NCBI GenBank assembly: GCA_022495995.1
Contig: JAFEMH010004874.1
Location: forward strand, 1 to 64,000
From: Adenophora triphylla var. japonica
Lineage: Eukaryota > Streptophyta > Magnoliopsida > Asterales > Campanulaceae
Length of the DNA: 64,000 nt
Direction of reading: 5' to 3'
Shown here in pieces: positions 48,913-59,923 of the stretch. How positions within the stretch are numbered: the stretch's first letter is position 1; each line of letters begins with the position of its first letter. The notes beneath the pieces are model-generated. The model was given only the letters and a program-made list of their open reading frames with translations. It did no database searches and was not told the origin of the DNA. Position numbers and translations under genes: made by a program.

Positions 48913-50072
48913 TAGGGGTGGAAATGGTTCGGTTTAGCTCGGTTTGGCCAAATTTAGAAGTCAAACCGCTAACATCGGTTTGGAAAAATTCCAAACCGAG
49001 CTAAACCATAAAAATTTTCAAACCGAGCTAAGCCAAACCGCTATGGTTCGGTTTGGCTCGGTCTAAACCGCGGTTTGATAGGTTATACTAGAAAAACAAC
49101 CTTTCAACCTTTTTCTTGATTATTTTGCACAATAATCTGTGTCTTAACATGAGAGGAGGATTAGGTGATAAATAAAAAAAAGGGAATCAACACTAAGAGC
49201 TTAATAAATATGATATGCGTGAATTGTTCTGATGGAACCAAATTAAAACTGAAACTGAAACAAATATACAAGGATTCAGAAATCGCAAAAGAGAGGATGG
49301 GGAAGAAGTAGTACTTACTTGGCGACTGTCTCTTTATGTACCTGGAGAACATGAATGGCCATGCCGCCGACGGTAGAAAGCTTCTTGTGACAGACATGGC
49401 ACTTAAAGTGCTTGGCCTTCTGATGTTGCGCCAAAATCTTCTCGTCATCAAACTCTCTATCGCAGTAATAACACCACACATCACTTGCTGCCACTCTCTT
49501 CTTCTTCCCCATTCCCGCCCCTAAACCCCAACCCTAATTCCACAAAATCACAATCTCAATTTTGATTAATGTATATGATGAATACGAGCACGCCACACAA
49601 ATCAATGGGGATTGCATAGTCAAAATGAGGGGATTGATGAGGGATGGCGAGAAAATTAGGGGATTGCAGAGTCAATACGAGCACGGCGTCGACATTGAGA
49701 GAGAAACGGGAAGAGAGAGAAACGGGAAGAGAGAAAAAATTGGGAATATGAAATAGAAGAGAGGCGCTGAGTTACCGTAGTTTAAGATGATATATAGGGT
49801 TTTGTTTAAATCAAAGGCTGAGATTAATTAGGTTTTTGAAGGACGGTCAGGATTGCGGTTTGATGGTTCGGCTCATGGCTCGGTTTGAGGGTTCGGCTTG
49901 ACGGTTCCAAACCGCGGTTTGGGGTGTTAAACCTCAAGCTGAGCTGAACCACATGGTTTGTCAATTTTTCAAACTGAGCTAAACCGTTTATGTCTAAAAA
50001 CCGAGCCAAACCGCACGGTTTGGCTCGGTTCGACTTCAAACCGCGGTTTGAGCCGAACCGCTTCCACCCCTA
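48913..50072 (-). mobile_element. hAT element carrying a SUF4-like exon (Pack-hAT)
   Basis: 1160 bp bounded by the 8-bp TSD TAATCCAC (48905-48912, 50073-50080); the matching site in copy B (53945-53952) is unoccupied, which proves the borders. Ends: TAGGGGTGGAAATGGTTCGG and, on -, TAGGGGTGGAAGCGGTTCGG. TSD size and ends fit hAT. Subterminal zones are packed with GGTTTGGCTCGGT/AAACCGAGCTAAACC words, typical of transposase binding regions. No transposase is encoded; the interior is a captured gene piece. Confidence 0.93.
49319..49512 (-). pseudogene. SUF4: Captured first exon of a SUF4/BuGZ-type gene
   Basis: From ATG at 49512 the - strand reads a Lys-rich start (MGKKKR) then two C2H2 zinc fingers: [18 protein letters not shown] with KAKH, and [18 protein letters not shown] with LQVH. 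This is the N-terminus of SUPPRESSOR OF FRIGIDA4 in plants (BuGZ/ZNF207 in animals). SUF4 is a nuclear protein needed for FLC activation in Arabidopsis. The exon ends in AA/GTAAGT, an intact splice donor, and the following 200 bp look like intron. The stretch between the ATG and 49760 resembles 5' UTR with CT-rich runs. Only this exon is present, so no full protein is made unless it splices to a neighbour. Confidence 0.88.
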
Positions 50073-50192
50073 TAATCCACAATAAACACACGACTCATAG
50101 ATGCCATAATTATGCATCCTTGAGTCCACACAAAAAATTTACACTACACAAATATTTACACTACCTAAATCAACAAATTCAACCTAAACAAT

Positions 50193-50210
50193 TCTCCGAC
50201 AACGGCGCCA
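50193..50210 (-). other. Primer-binding site, tRNA-Asp, copy A
   Basis: On - TGGCGCCGTTGTCGGAGA, complement of the tRNA-Asp 3' end with two mismatches, six bases from LTR 2. Confidence 0.8.
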
Positions 50211-50216
50211 AAAACT

Positions 50217-51638
50217 TGATGGGTTAAAAATCCCACTTGTAATAAAAACACCTCGTAAGTGTACGAGTGTCGTGTGATAGCGTACACAAGTAAGGGGTCG
50301 AATCCACAGGAAATTGTTGGGTGATTGAGTCAATTTGAGTAATGTAAAACAACAATAATAAAACAAGTAAAAGGGGAGGGGTTGGTTTTGAAAAATAACG
50401 AACAACTACAATTATCAAGATTAAAAATTAACGCTAGGAAAGACAAGTAAACAAAGAGAGCAAATTTAACTAGAGATTAAAACAATAATAAGGGGGGATT
50501 CCATGGATTGGATTTCTTTTAATCACAAAATACTATGCCATTAATATAGAAAAATAAATTAATTTCAATCTTAGGTTCAATCACCAAAGTCAAGATTGGT
50601 ACGGTAAGGCCGCCGGATTTCAATCTATTCATTTCTATTCAATCACTTTTCGCAAATCAAGTCCAAGTGATTAAAAAGGAAAGCTTTAAGTGTTAAAGAT
50701 TTTATGAACCAAAACCCATGTAGTATCAATCAAGAAAACTAATAGATTTCAACATCTAGCAAAGTCTAAGTCAAAATCCTCAAATCAATATAAGAAATTG
50801 ACACTCATAAAGTAAAAAGGAAGAAATTAGGAATCAACCACAATTTAATCCAATAAACTTTCATGAAAATAGCAAAGATGAACAAGATATCAATTAATGA
50901 GGTAAAATAATCAATGACATAACATAAGTAGTGACTAAATTACCATCCAATCCATGAAATCAAAATATTAACTACTCATAATAATAATATTTACAAAACT
51001 AAAAAATAAAGAAGAAAAAACCTTTGGAATGGAACAACAACAATGGAGACTGCCCCTCCCTCCGCCGTCCTTCCAGTTTTTCCCAAAACCAAAACTTACC
51101 TAAAAATCAAACATCCTATTCTATTTATACTACTAGGAAATAAAAAAAAACTGAAAATGGCATAGTAAAAGGATTATGGCCCAAAAGAAATGAAGGTTGG
51201 CCCAATGTTTCAACAAAGCTGAGGAAAATTGGCATGGGCGTGAAACGTGGGCTACGTAGAGGAAAATGGGCCAAGGATCTTGAGCTGATGTTGGGCTGAG
51301 TGGCCGGGCAAGATGGGCCAAATTGGTTATGGGCGGTCGCCGTTTGGCCAAGGGCGGGCGCCGTAGTTGGGCCGAGAGCTAAGGGCGATCGCCGTAGATG
51401 GTAGATGGAAGGGCGCTGGCCAATATTCTTTTCATTTCTTTCTTTCTTCAATTAAATCCTTAGTACTCCCTCCGTCTCGCATTTTAATCTTCTCTCCACC
51501 TTAAACCACCCAAATTCCGCCATTTCAACCTGAAATTAAAATAGCACTAACAAAATAATTAAACTACATTTTTACTCGGAAATTTTGCAATAAATAGAAT
51601 TTAGAACATATAAAATGGATATAAAAATATATCCATCA
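50217..51638 (-). repeat. TR-GAG LTR 2 (shared middle LTR)
   Basis: Serves as 3' LTR of copy B and 5' LTR of copy A. On - TATAAATAG at 51129-51121. Flanked by internal sequence on both sides and not by a TSD. Confidence 0.95.
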
Positions 51639-52290
51639 AATACCACCAAACATATCTTTTGCTCGTCCCCGAGTAAAATAAAACACAAATATACTAAAAA
51701 CTACCCATAATTCTAAAACTAAAAATGACCAAGCAAAACAAAAAAAAATATATTTTTGAATGTTATTCACAATATAAAAAGTTTGCCACCATCGATCTCA
51801 AAATTTTGTTCAAAATTGCAATCCATCATGTGCCATTATAGACATAAACTTACCATTGCACTAACACAAACCAATTATGATTCTTTTCACCGTGAAGAGA
51901 TGTGAGTGGGGATCATTGCCAACAAAGTAAGATACTTTATGAGTTCACTAAAGAAATATCCAAAATCAATAAAGATGAAGCAAAAAGCATAGAAATGTTT
52001 CCATAGGCACTTTCACACAATTGTCAATCCGCTTAATCCATATTGGGAGCATGTCTTAGGAAGTTATCTAGTTTACAATAGAATCTCACTACAAACAAGT
52101 TTTTCATGGCCATTACAACTTTGACAAAGTAAGAGGCAAGTTAAACAAATAAGCACAACTAGTGTCTTTGTAGGTACAAGAAAGTTAATTCAATCTCGGA
52201 GTAGGAATCGGTACCAAGGATTCAACTTTTTTTTTTTCGTGCTTTTTATTTAATCATTGCCATTCCATGACTCTTCTTTACGAAGACACC

Positions 52291-52321
<31 letters not shown>

Positions 52322-53059
52322 TTATTTGAATACTACATCAAATATACTTGCCCCTTATCAACATTACAATCCCACACTCCTAAGTTGACCACATAAGCCA
52401 TGCCCAATATCTCATAAACTATTGACTTGTTATTGACAATTGTGCAATCGTGTTCTAGCTACCCCGGATATGTAAAGTAATCCCATAATGGTCACTTAAA
52501 TTGGTGACCATGATCTCGTGCAAGCAAAGTGTTGTGGTGAAATGAAAAACAAAGTTGGTAAGTCCTAATGCAACTCTACTTTTATACTATGATGGCACAT
52601 AAGATGCAAAAATCAAAAACAAACATCACACCATCACAAACCATGGGTGGCAACCCAACTATATAGTGAGCAACACAATTTTCAATTTTTTTTTTCTTCT
52701 TGACCGCACCAAAGGTTGCCTACGTCCCCAAAACAATGAGCGGACTACTAATTGAAGTAGGCTCAGGTCACCGTAGTTCAAACACGTCCCCTCAATAAAT
52801 GAGAGGAAGACACAATTTGACTCGATTTTTTTTTTAAGATAACTAAACAAGACATCATACACTAACATTATAAACATACTTCCACCCCCAAACCTAAATA
52901 GTGCTATGTCCTCATGGCCTAAAAACCAAAAGAAAGCAAAACTCAAATTCGGGGGGGGGGGAATGAAAAGTAAAAGACATAAAATAAAAGACGGAAAATT
53001 AAAAACAGAAAGCAAGTAAATTTGTACCATGTTGGGGTGCCTCCCAACTAGCCCTTTGT
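51639..53059 (-). other. TR-GAG internal copy B, noncoding part
   Basis: Counterpart of 46583-48019 with minor run-length differences. No gene; likely polypurine tract beside LTR 2. Confidence 0.8.
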
Positions 53060-53989
53060 TTAAGGTCGTTTAGCTAGACCGATGCCAAGGTTGTCTTTAA
53101 CCTTCACCTTTCTCCCTTTTGCCCACTTTGCATTCTCGCGGGTCTTTACTTTGAGTTCAAGCCCCATAAATATTCCCTTTAATATATGCTCATTTAGTGC
53201 CCAAGGGAAATTTTGACTTTTTTGTTTCTTGGGCTTCTCTTCTTTCAATTTTTCACCACTTTCTTCACCCTCAAAAACAGGGGGAGGTACAAGAATGATG
53301 GAGGCTTTCACGCTTTCAATGGGATGGAGAAGATATTCGTTGAGACATTGCTCGTCAATTTGGTCGGGCCCAACCTCATCAACATTAATGCCCTCATCAT
53401 ATTTTACTTTCTCTTCCACCCCATATAGGGCCAACTCAATTTCATCACACACTTGGTCATGCCATGTTTTCTCTACCTCTTCAGTCGGACCACTCAGTTC
53501 ATCATCATCAACAACCACACTATCATTAGTAGCAGACGGAGAGAGAGTTGGAAGTTCGTCACAATCGGAATCATCCTCCCATTCATATTGTTTCGGAGGG
53601 ACCGAACTTGTATCTTGCCCCCAACCTCTCAATGCCTCTACCATCTTACTTATCTGTTCTTCGAGCCTATTTAAAGTTGTAGCTCGTTGATGTTGTTGTT
53701 GAAGATTTTCCTCCTGCATTCTTATCAAAGCCTCCTGCCATGGTTGCATTTTAGGTTCCGGGGGATCATAAGAATGTGGCTCATAATTGTTCCATCCATG
53801 GCTTTGGTTTTCCCACTCTTGATTGTAGGAGTCGGAAAAATGCTCATATTGTTGCCACGAATGGAACGGACTCACCTCTTGTACCTGTGGATAACACTCA
53901 AAAGAATACGTCCTCGAAGGACACTCATATGAAGCATGTGAGTATAATCCACAATAAACACACGACTCATAGATGCCATAATTATGCAT
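53060..53989 (-). CDS. gag: TR-GAG gag-like protein, copy B, intact
   Basis: 309 codons from ATG at 53989 (an upstream GTG at 54001 is in frame but unlikely as start). Near the N-terminus CVYCGLYSHASYEC is a CCHC zinc knuckle (C-X2-C-X4-H-X4-C), the RNA-binding motif of retroviral-type nucleocapsids. A Trp/Tyr/Ser/Pro-rich part (SFHSWQQYE, QSHGWNNYEP) follows, then a Gln-rich coiled-coil-like stretch (EENLQQQHQRATTLNRLEEQ), an acidic region and a Lys-rich tail. It has no protease or RT. Presumably it packages the element's RNA while an autonomous relative supplies enzymes. Open throughout. Confidence 0.85.
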   Translation of the reverse strand: MHNYGIYESCVYCGLYSHASYECPSRTYSFECYPQVQEVSPFHSWQQYEHFSDSYNQEWENQSHGWNNYEPHSYDPPEPKMQPWQEALIRMQEENLQQQHQRATTLNRLEEQISKMVEALRGWGQDTSSVPPKQYEWEDDSDCDELPTLSPSATNDSVVVDDDELSGPTEEVEKTWHDQVCDEIELALYGVEEKVKYDEGINVDEVGPDQIDEQCLNEYLLHPIESVKASIILVPPPVFEGEESGEKLKEEKPKKQKSQNFPWALNEHILKGIFMGLELKVKTRENAKWAKGRKVKVKDNLGIGLAKRP

Positions 53990-54064
53990 CCTTGAGTCCA
54001 CACAAAAAATTTACACTACACAAATATTTACACTACCTAAATCAACAAATTCAACCTAAACAAT

Positions 54065-54082
54065 TCCCCGACAACGGCGCCA
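54065..54082 (-). other. Primer-binding site, tRNA-Asp, copy B
   Basis: On - TGGCGCCGTTGTCGGGGA, matching the complement of the plant tRNA-Asp 3' end at 17 of 18 positions (from memory), six bases from LTR 3. The same type of site is used by Athila elements. Confidence 0.88.
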
Positions 54083-54088
54083 AAAACT

Positions 54089-55503
54089 TGATGGGTTAAA
54101 AATCCCACTTGTAATAAAAATACCTCGCAAGTGTACGAGTGTCGTGTGATAGCGTACACAAGTAAGGGGTCGAATCCACAGGAAATTGTTGGGTGATTGA
54201 GTCAATTTGAGTAATGTAAAACAACAATAATAAAACAAGTAAAAGGGGAGGGGTTGGTTTTGAAAAATAACGAACAACTACAATTATCAAGATTAAAAAT
54301 TAACGCTAGGAAAGACAAGTAAACAAAGAGAGCAAATTTAACTAGAGATTAAAACAATAATAAGGGGGGATTCCATGGATTAGATTTCTTTTAATCACAA
54401 AATACTATGCCATTAATATAGAAAAATAAATTAATTTCAATCTTGGGTTCAATCACCAAAGTCAAGATTGGTACGGTAAGGCCGCCGGATTTCAATCTAT
54501 TCATTTCTATTCAATCACTTTTCGCAAATCAAGTCCAAGTGATTAAAAAGGAAAGCTTTAAGTGTTAAAGATTTTATGAACCAAAACCCATGTAGTATCA
54601 ATCAAGAAAACCAATAGATTTCAACATCTAGCAAAGTCTAAGTCAAAATCCTCAAATCAATATAAGAAATTGACACTCATAAAGTAAAAAGGAAGAAATT
54701 AGGAATCAACCACAATTTAATCCAATAAACTTTCATGAAAATATCAAAGATGAACAAGATATCAATTAATGAGGTAAAATAATCAATGACATAACATAAG
54801 TAGTGACTAAATTACCATCCAATTCATGAAATCAAAATATTAACTACTCATAATAATAATATTTACAAAACAAAAAAATAAAGAAGAAAAAACCTTTGGA
54901 ATGGAACAACAACAATGGAGACTGCCCCTCCCTCCGCCGTCCTTCCAGTTTTTCCCAAAACCAAAACTTACCTAAAAATCAAACATCCTATTCTATTTAT
55001 ACTACTAGGAAATAAAAAAAAACTGAAAATGGCATAGTAAAAGGATTATGGCCCAAAAAAAATGAAGGCTGGCCCAATGTTTCAACAAAGCTGAGGAAAA
55101 TTGGCATGGGCGTGAAACGTGGGCTACGTAGAGGAAAATGGGCCAAGGATCTTGAGCTGATGTTGGGCTGAGTGGCCGGGCAAGATGGGCCAAATTGGTT
55201 ATGGGCGTTCGCCATTTGGCCAAGGGCGGGCGCCGTAGTTGGGCCGAGAGCTAAGGGCGATCGCCGTAGATGGAAGGGCGCTGGCCAATATTCTTTTCAT
55301 TTCTTTCTTTCTTCAATTAAATCCTTAGTACTCCCTCCGTCTCGCATTTTAATCTTCTCTCCACCTTAAATCACCCAAATTCCGCCATTTCAACCTGAAA
55401 TTAAAATAGCACTAACAAAATAATTAAACTACATTTTTACTCGGAAATTTTGCAATAAATAAAATTTAGAACATATAAAATGGATATAAAAATATATCCA
55501 TCA
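54089..55503 (-). repeat. TR-GAG LTR 3 (right, 5' LTR)
   Basis: On - TATAAATAG at 55001-54993. Slightly shorter than the others, with a small deletion near 55265 (GTAGATGG unit missing). Confidence 0.95.
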
Positions 55504-55508
55504 CTCCT

Positions 55509-56648
55509 TCAATCGGAGGAATGCTTCGGAGCATTCAGGAGTCCAGGAGAAGCTCTTGGTACCCTTCAATACCTTGAAGAAAGGCAGTGACTTTTCAGCG
55601 GATTTGGCGATGAATCTTTCAAGGGCCGCGATTCTTCCATTAAGTCTTTGAACCTCCTTGATGGTGGTAGGTTCCTTCATGTCAACGAGCGCCTTTATTT
55701 TTTCGGGGTTTGCTTCAATCCCTCTTTGAGATACCATGAAGCCTAGGAACTTTCCGGCTGTTACCCCAAACACGCACTTGCTTGGGTTTAGCTTCATGTT
55801 ATTAGCTCGGAGGTTGTGAATTGTCTCTTCCAGGTCGGGAACGTGACTGCCTTCCTTGGTCTTTATGACCATGTCATCAATATAAGCTTCCATGTTGCGA
55901 CCTATTTGGCTTGCAAAAACTCGATTCACCATCCGTTGGTATGTAGCACCCGCGTTCTTGAGCCCAAAAGGCATCATGATGTAACAATTTCCCCTGTGTG
56001 TTTGGAAGGCCGTCTTCTCATTGTCCTCTTCCGCCATTTTTATCTGATGATAGCCTGAATAGGCATCTAGGAAGCTGAGAGTTTGGTGTCCAGAATGGAA
56101 TCGACCAACTTGTCAATTCTAGGGAGAGGATAGCTGTCCTTGGGGCAGGCTTTGTTTAGATCAGTAAAGTCTATGCACATACGCCACTTCCCATTTTGCT
56201 TCTTCACCATAACTACGTTGGCCAACCAAACGGGGTACTTGACTTCACGAATTATTCCGGCGCTAAGTAATTTCTGCACCTCTTCTTTTATAGCTTCCTC
56301 CTTGTCCCTTGCAAAATTTCTCCTTGTCTGGGAGATAGTCTTTGCCAAAGGATCAACTTTCAGGCGGTGGAGGGCTACTTCTTCATTGATCCCCCTCATA
56401 TCTTCGACTCTCCAAGCAAAGACGTCAAGACTGCTTTTCAAGAGGGAGATGATTTTTTCTTTCTCTTCTGGAGATAATTGGCCCCCGAGCTTGATTTTTT
56501 GTTCAGGATAGTCAGGATTGATGACTACCTCTTCCAGTTCATCTACAAGCTTCATTTCAGGACCGTCACGGAATTCTAGAGACTCAATAATGATCTCTCT
56601 AATTCTTCTCCCTTCGTTGTCGTTCACGTTGAGGCCTTCTTCCTCCAT
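55509..56648 (-). pseudogene. pol: Element D reverse transcriptase
   Basis: On - from 56648: FAWRVEDMRGINEEVAL linker; LANVVMVKKQNGKWRMCIDF; KACPKDSYPLPRIDKLVDS; after a 1-bp loss near 56100 the frame moves and FLDAYSGYHQIKM, MMPFGLKNAGATYQRMVNRV and the active site MEAYIDDMVIKTKEG follow. The region before 55509 is the RT/RNase H connection (EAFLRLKE), where the TR-GAG array is inserted. The frame is also offset from protease by one extra C near 56670. Confidence 0.92.
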
Positions 56649-56655
56649 AAGTTTA

Positions 56656-58071
56656 TCAACATCGGGGGAGATTGATCTTCCCTAGGTCATGGTTGGCCCC
56701 CGAGTTCTGGCCATTGAAGAGAGCAGGGTCTTCCTTGGATACGGGCGGAACTATGCCTAGGTCATCTGCAATTTCTTGGACCATAGGTTCTTCCTCAGGT
56801 ACAGGTAGGACTATGCCTTGGTCATCTGCAATTTCTTGGACCATAGGTTCTTCCTCAGGTACAGGTAGGACTATGCCTTGGTCATCTGCAATTTCTAGGA
56901 CCACAGGTTCGTCCTCATCTGCAAGCACCTCACGAATATAGCTCATTCTGGAGCTAGTTTTGGTGGTTTTCTGAGACTTTGAGATCTTGATGTTTTCCTC
57001 GGGGGTATCTATCTCCACACTTTTGGATTTCTTTCTGCTCTTCACGACATGTTCCAAGAAGTCTTTGGGGGTGGCCCTCACACATCCAACCCCTGCCCGA
57101 GTGGGGAATTTAACTCGTTGGTGGGGAAGTGAGGCCACCATCCCCAGTTTAGCTTGACTTGGAATGCCTATGATCGCATGGTAATCACTAGTCAAATCCA
57201 TGACTACGAAATTGACTGTGGCTTTAGCTAGGAAGGGATGATCACCGACTTCAAGTTCCAGCTCCACAGTTCCCTTGGCTCCCACCTTGTGATTGGTGAA
57301 TCCTTCTAGCCTTCCATGATAGGGTTCCAACATGGTGTCTTTCAAGCCCATCTGTTGGAAGGCTGAGTAATATAGGATGTCACGGGAGGCCCCCGTGTCA
57401 ACGAGGAGTCTTTCGGATTCAACATTGTCTATTCGGCCTTTTATCACCAAGGGTTGTTCACGAGCGGCTCGGCTTCCAACCAACTCATTAGGAGAGAAAC
57501 TAATGACCTCTTCTGTTTTATGGATCCAAGCAGGAACATGGTATACTTTGCTCAGCTCGTGGATCCGTCCCTTAATTTTACGGTAGAAGTTACCTCTTCC
57601 CGTATCACATGCAACTTGGCCACTAGGAGGCCTGCGGTCTTCATCCTCGCTTTTGTCGTCATCTTCACTTTCCTCTTCCTTCCGCTTCCGCTTGTTGTCT
57701 TTTTTCATGACATAACGATCTAACTTTCCCTCGTCGACCCATTTTTGAATTATTTTCTTGAGGGCCCAACAGCCGTCAGTGGTGTGCCCGTGGTCTTTGT
57801 GAAAATCACGGTATTTGTTCATGTTACGAGGGAATTTTGGCTTGTCGATCATTGGATGGGGTGGAGGAAGGTTGACCCAGTGCATGATTTCAGAGATGGG
57901 TTTTGTAAGAGGAGTGCATTCAAGCTTCTCCGTGCTCCTTGTCTTATTTTTCCCTTTGGAACCCTTGCCGTTCCCATTATCATTCTGGCGAGTGCCTGTC
58001 GCCTCTGTTTCTGTCTTGTCAGCTCCCCTTTTCTTTGTTTTGTCCTCAGCCATGGAAATGGCATAAGACAC
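56656..58071 (-). pseudogene. gag: Element D gag C-terminus and protease
   Basis: Begins with a Lys/Gly-rich basic stretch, then a zinc-knuckle-like DFHKDHGHTTDGCW in which the first Cys is Arg (YRDFH). An acidic tract (EEESEDDDKSEDEDRR) follows. The aspartic protease has SERLLVDTGASRDILYY and later AIIGIPSQAKLGMVASLPHQ. Next a linker with a 20-residue repeat (QGIVLPVPEEEPMVQEIADD units). Ends at a stop after KINLPRC caused by an extra C in a homopolymer near 56670. Confidence 0.88.
56761..56898 (-). repeat. 60-bp in-frame tandem duplication in the protease-RT linker
   Basis: 56761-56820 and 56821-56880 are identical 60-mers; a partial third diverged unit follows. It encodes a 20-residue acidic/proline repeat. 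Perfect identity points to a very recent duplication. Confidence 0.95.
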
Positions 58072-59559
58072 CTTGTATAGTTCGGACTTTGTTTGAGGTT
58101 CCCGGGCGGAGAGTTCATAAACGAGGACCAGATTTTAGGCGAGTTGAAACAAACAATGACCTCCCTATCAGTGAGGCTCTCTTCAACTCGGGTCCGCCAT
58201 TTTTCTAACCGATTATAATAGGCGAGGGTGGTCTCTCCCTTTCCTGCTCAATGTTGGCCAAGTCGGCCGGCCTTATCTTCCTCTTACCGGCGGTAGCAAA
58301 GTGGTCCAAGAACATTCTCCTCATGCCTCTCCAAAGAATCGATGCTACCTCTTTTAAGCTCACGGAACCGAGGTCAAAGGCTGTTCCGGAGAAGGTGCTC
58401 GCGAAAGCTTTACGGGCGGGTCATCGGCGGTGGTGAGGAGATTCATAGTTTGTTCAAAACTTTGCACGTGGTCTTTTGCACATCCGGTAGTGCCATTGTA
58501 TTTTTCGAAATTAGGGAGCTTGAGGTGGGGATAAGGTGAAGCTGCAGTTATTCTCAAGGAGAATGGACGTGTTGCCCAGTCGTAATCATCGTCATTGAAC
58601 TTCTTTCCCCTCTCCATGTCATCTAGTCTTTGCTTCAACAGCTCCCATTGCTTGGTTTCCACTCCCTTGTCCTTTGCTTGAGCGGGTGCTTCGTTGGGAG
58701 CTTCGACGGATTTGTCCTTGGGGCGATCATTCACCCTGCGTGCTCCGCGTCATGTCGGTGGTTGTCCGTTTGGAAGGGGCCTTATCACGCTTCGGTTCCT
58801 GTCTTGGCCACCAAGTATCATCTGTACGGTTCGGGGTCCTTGGCTTAGCAAATTCACGAACACGAGGACGGGGAGAATCCCGACGATGCCGGGAAGAGGA
58901 GAATCGCATAGCGGGATCGACGAGGACGAGGAGAATGCGGGCCGGGTGCTATAACTAGATGAGGTGGTGACATTCGCTGTTTAGGCTGAGCCTTGTCCTT
59001 AGGTCCCTTGAGTTCACCTCCTCTTCCACAGAGTCAATTGGCTTCTCAAGTCAACTACCCGATCCCTCTTCTTGCTTGTCATGCCGAGGACGGATAGGTT
59101 CCGGGGTGGTAGTTCGGCGGTCTTGAGGAGAGGAGCTCGTTGCTCACCTTGTCCCTTTTCGAGGGTTGCTACAGATGGCCTAATAAATTCAGCCATGGAA
59201 TGCTCTGGGTCCAATTGCAAAAGAGCAGCCTGTGTTTCATACATTCTTTGTAATGTCTCCATTTGCCTATGTAACAAAGAGCGTCGGTCAATGGGTTGAC
59301 TTCCTCCTGCTTGACCGGCGTCGGCATTCTTTGTTTTCTTCCTTCCCACTTGCTTTCCGCGGGCACGAGTAGGACGAGGAAGCTCAGCGCCTTCTCCCTC
59401 GGCATTCACCTGACCCTTGGAACGAAGGGTCATGGAGAGGGGAGGAGGGGCATCTGGCTGAGGTAGAGGAGGAGGAGGAGGCAGCTCCTCGGCTCCAGTG
59501 TTCGCCCCGTTCACCTGGGTTGGGTCCTCAGCCGTAACACTCGTAAACTGTCCTTCCAT
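57849..59559 (-). pseudogene. gag: Element D gag N-terminal and capsid part
   Basis: Start at 59559 in ACAATGG context. First piece (to 59014): Pro-rich EELPPPPPLPQPDAPPPL and basic ARGKQVGRKKTKN. Second piece (58734-58360): LKLPNFEKYNGTTGCAKDHV, the start of the capsid domain, then a frame break after TTADDPP. A third piece (about 58360-57849) continues with LWRGMRRMF-like coding and further frame changes. At least three frame breaks; inactive. Confidence 0.8.
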
Positions 59560-59904
59560 TGTGAGTCAACAGCAAATTACCAAGTGTAAATTTTCCAAAA
59601 ACCACAATTTCAATAGAACCAAATTTATGGCCAAAATTAGGGCAAATTTTGACCACACACAAACAGCTAATTGTGATTTTTTTCAACACCAAAGAATTCA
59701 AGCCAAACTGGGGCGGAATTTCACGCTAAAAACGCCTCCAACGGAATCTGGGTAAATTCCGGTTGAAACTTGCAGATTCCGGCGGTTTCAAGAACAGAGC
59801 CCAAATGATTCCAGAAATTCCGTTCAATGAGAGAAAAATTCCGGCAAGAAAATTGGCTTTTAGCGAGCGTTTTCCAGGCCAAACAAAGGGTGTTTGAATC
59901 GATT

Positions 59905-59921
59905 TCCCGGCAATGGAACCA
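59905..59921 (-). other. Element D primer-binding site, tRNA-Glu type
   Basis: On - TGGTTCCATTGCCGGGA, two bases from the 5' LTR. It agrees with the complement of a plant tRNA-Glu 3' end (…CCCGGCAACGGAACCA, from memory) but for one CpG-type change. Confidence 0.7.
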
Positions 59922-59923
59922 AT

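Larger units (their letters stand above)
48020..50117 (-). pseudogene. TR-GAG gag-like ORF, copy A, disrupted
   Basis: Same protein as copy B (complement 53060-53989), but split by a hAT insertion at 48913-50072 placed within the zinc-knuckle codons. It also carries a stop where copy B has CGA: TGA at about 48642-48644, a CpG-type C-to-T change. Remaining sequence is nearly identical, including the acidic middle and the Lys-rich tail. Confidence 0.9.
45159..55503 (-). mobile_element. TR-GAG-type array: LTR-internal-LTR-internal-LTR
   Basis: Bounded by CTCCT at 45154-45158 and 55504-55508. Three LTRs of 1424, 1422 and 1415 bp (TGATGGGTTAAAAATCCC to ATATATCCATCA) enclose two internal regions of about 2.45 kb (one enlarged by a hAT insertion). 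Each internal region has a tRNA-Asp primer-binding site and one gag-like ORF with a zinc knuckle, and no pol. Gag-only LTR elements of this layout are known as TR-GAG. The single TSD pair at the outer edges shows one insertion event followed by duplication, or insertion of an already tandem form. Confidence 0.93.

Noticed and set aside
53213..53932. + strand open frames up to 153 codons
   Set aside because: Shadows of the gag-like ORF on -; the same shadows appear in copy A (48173-48892).
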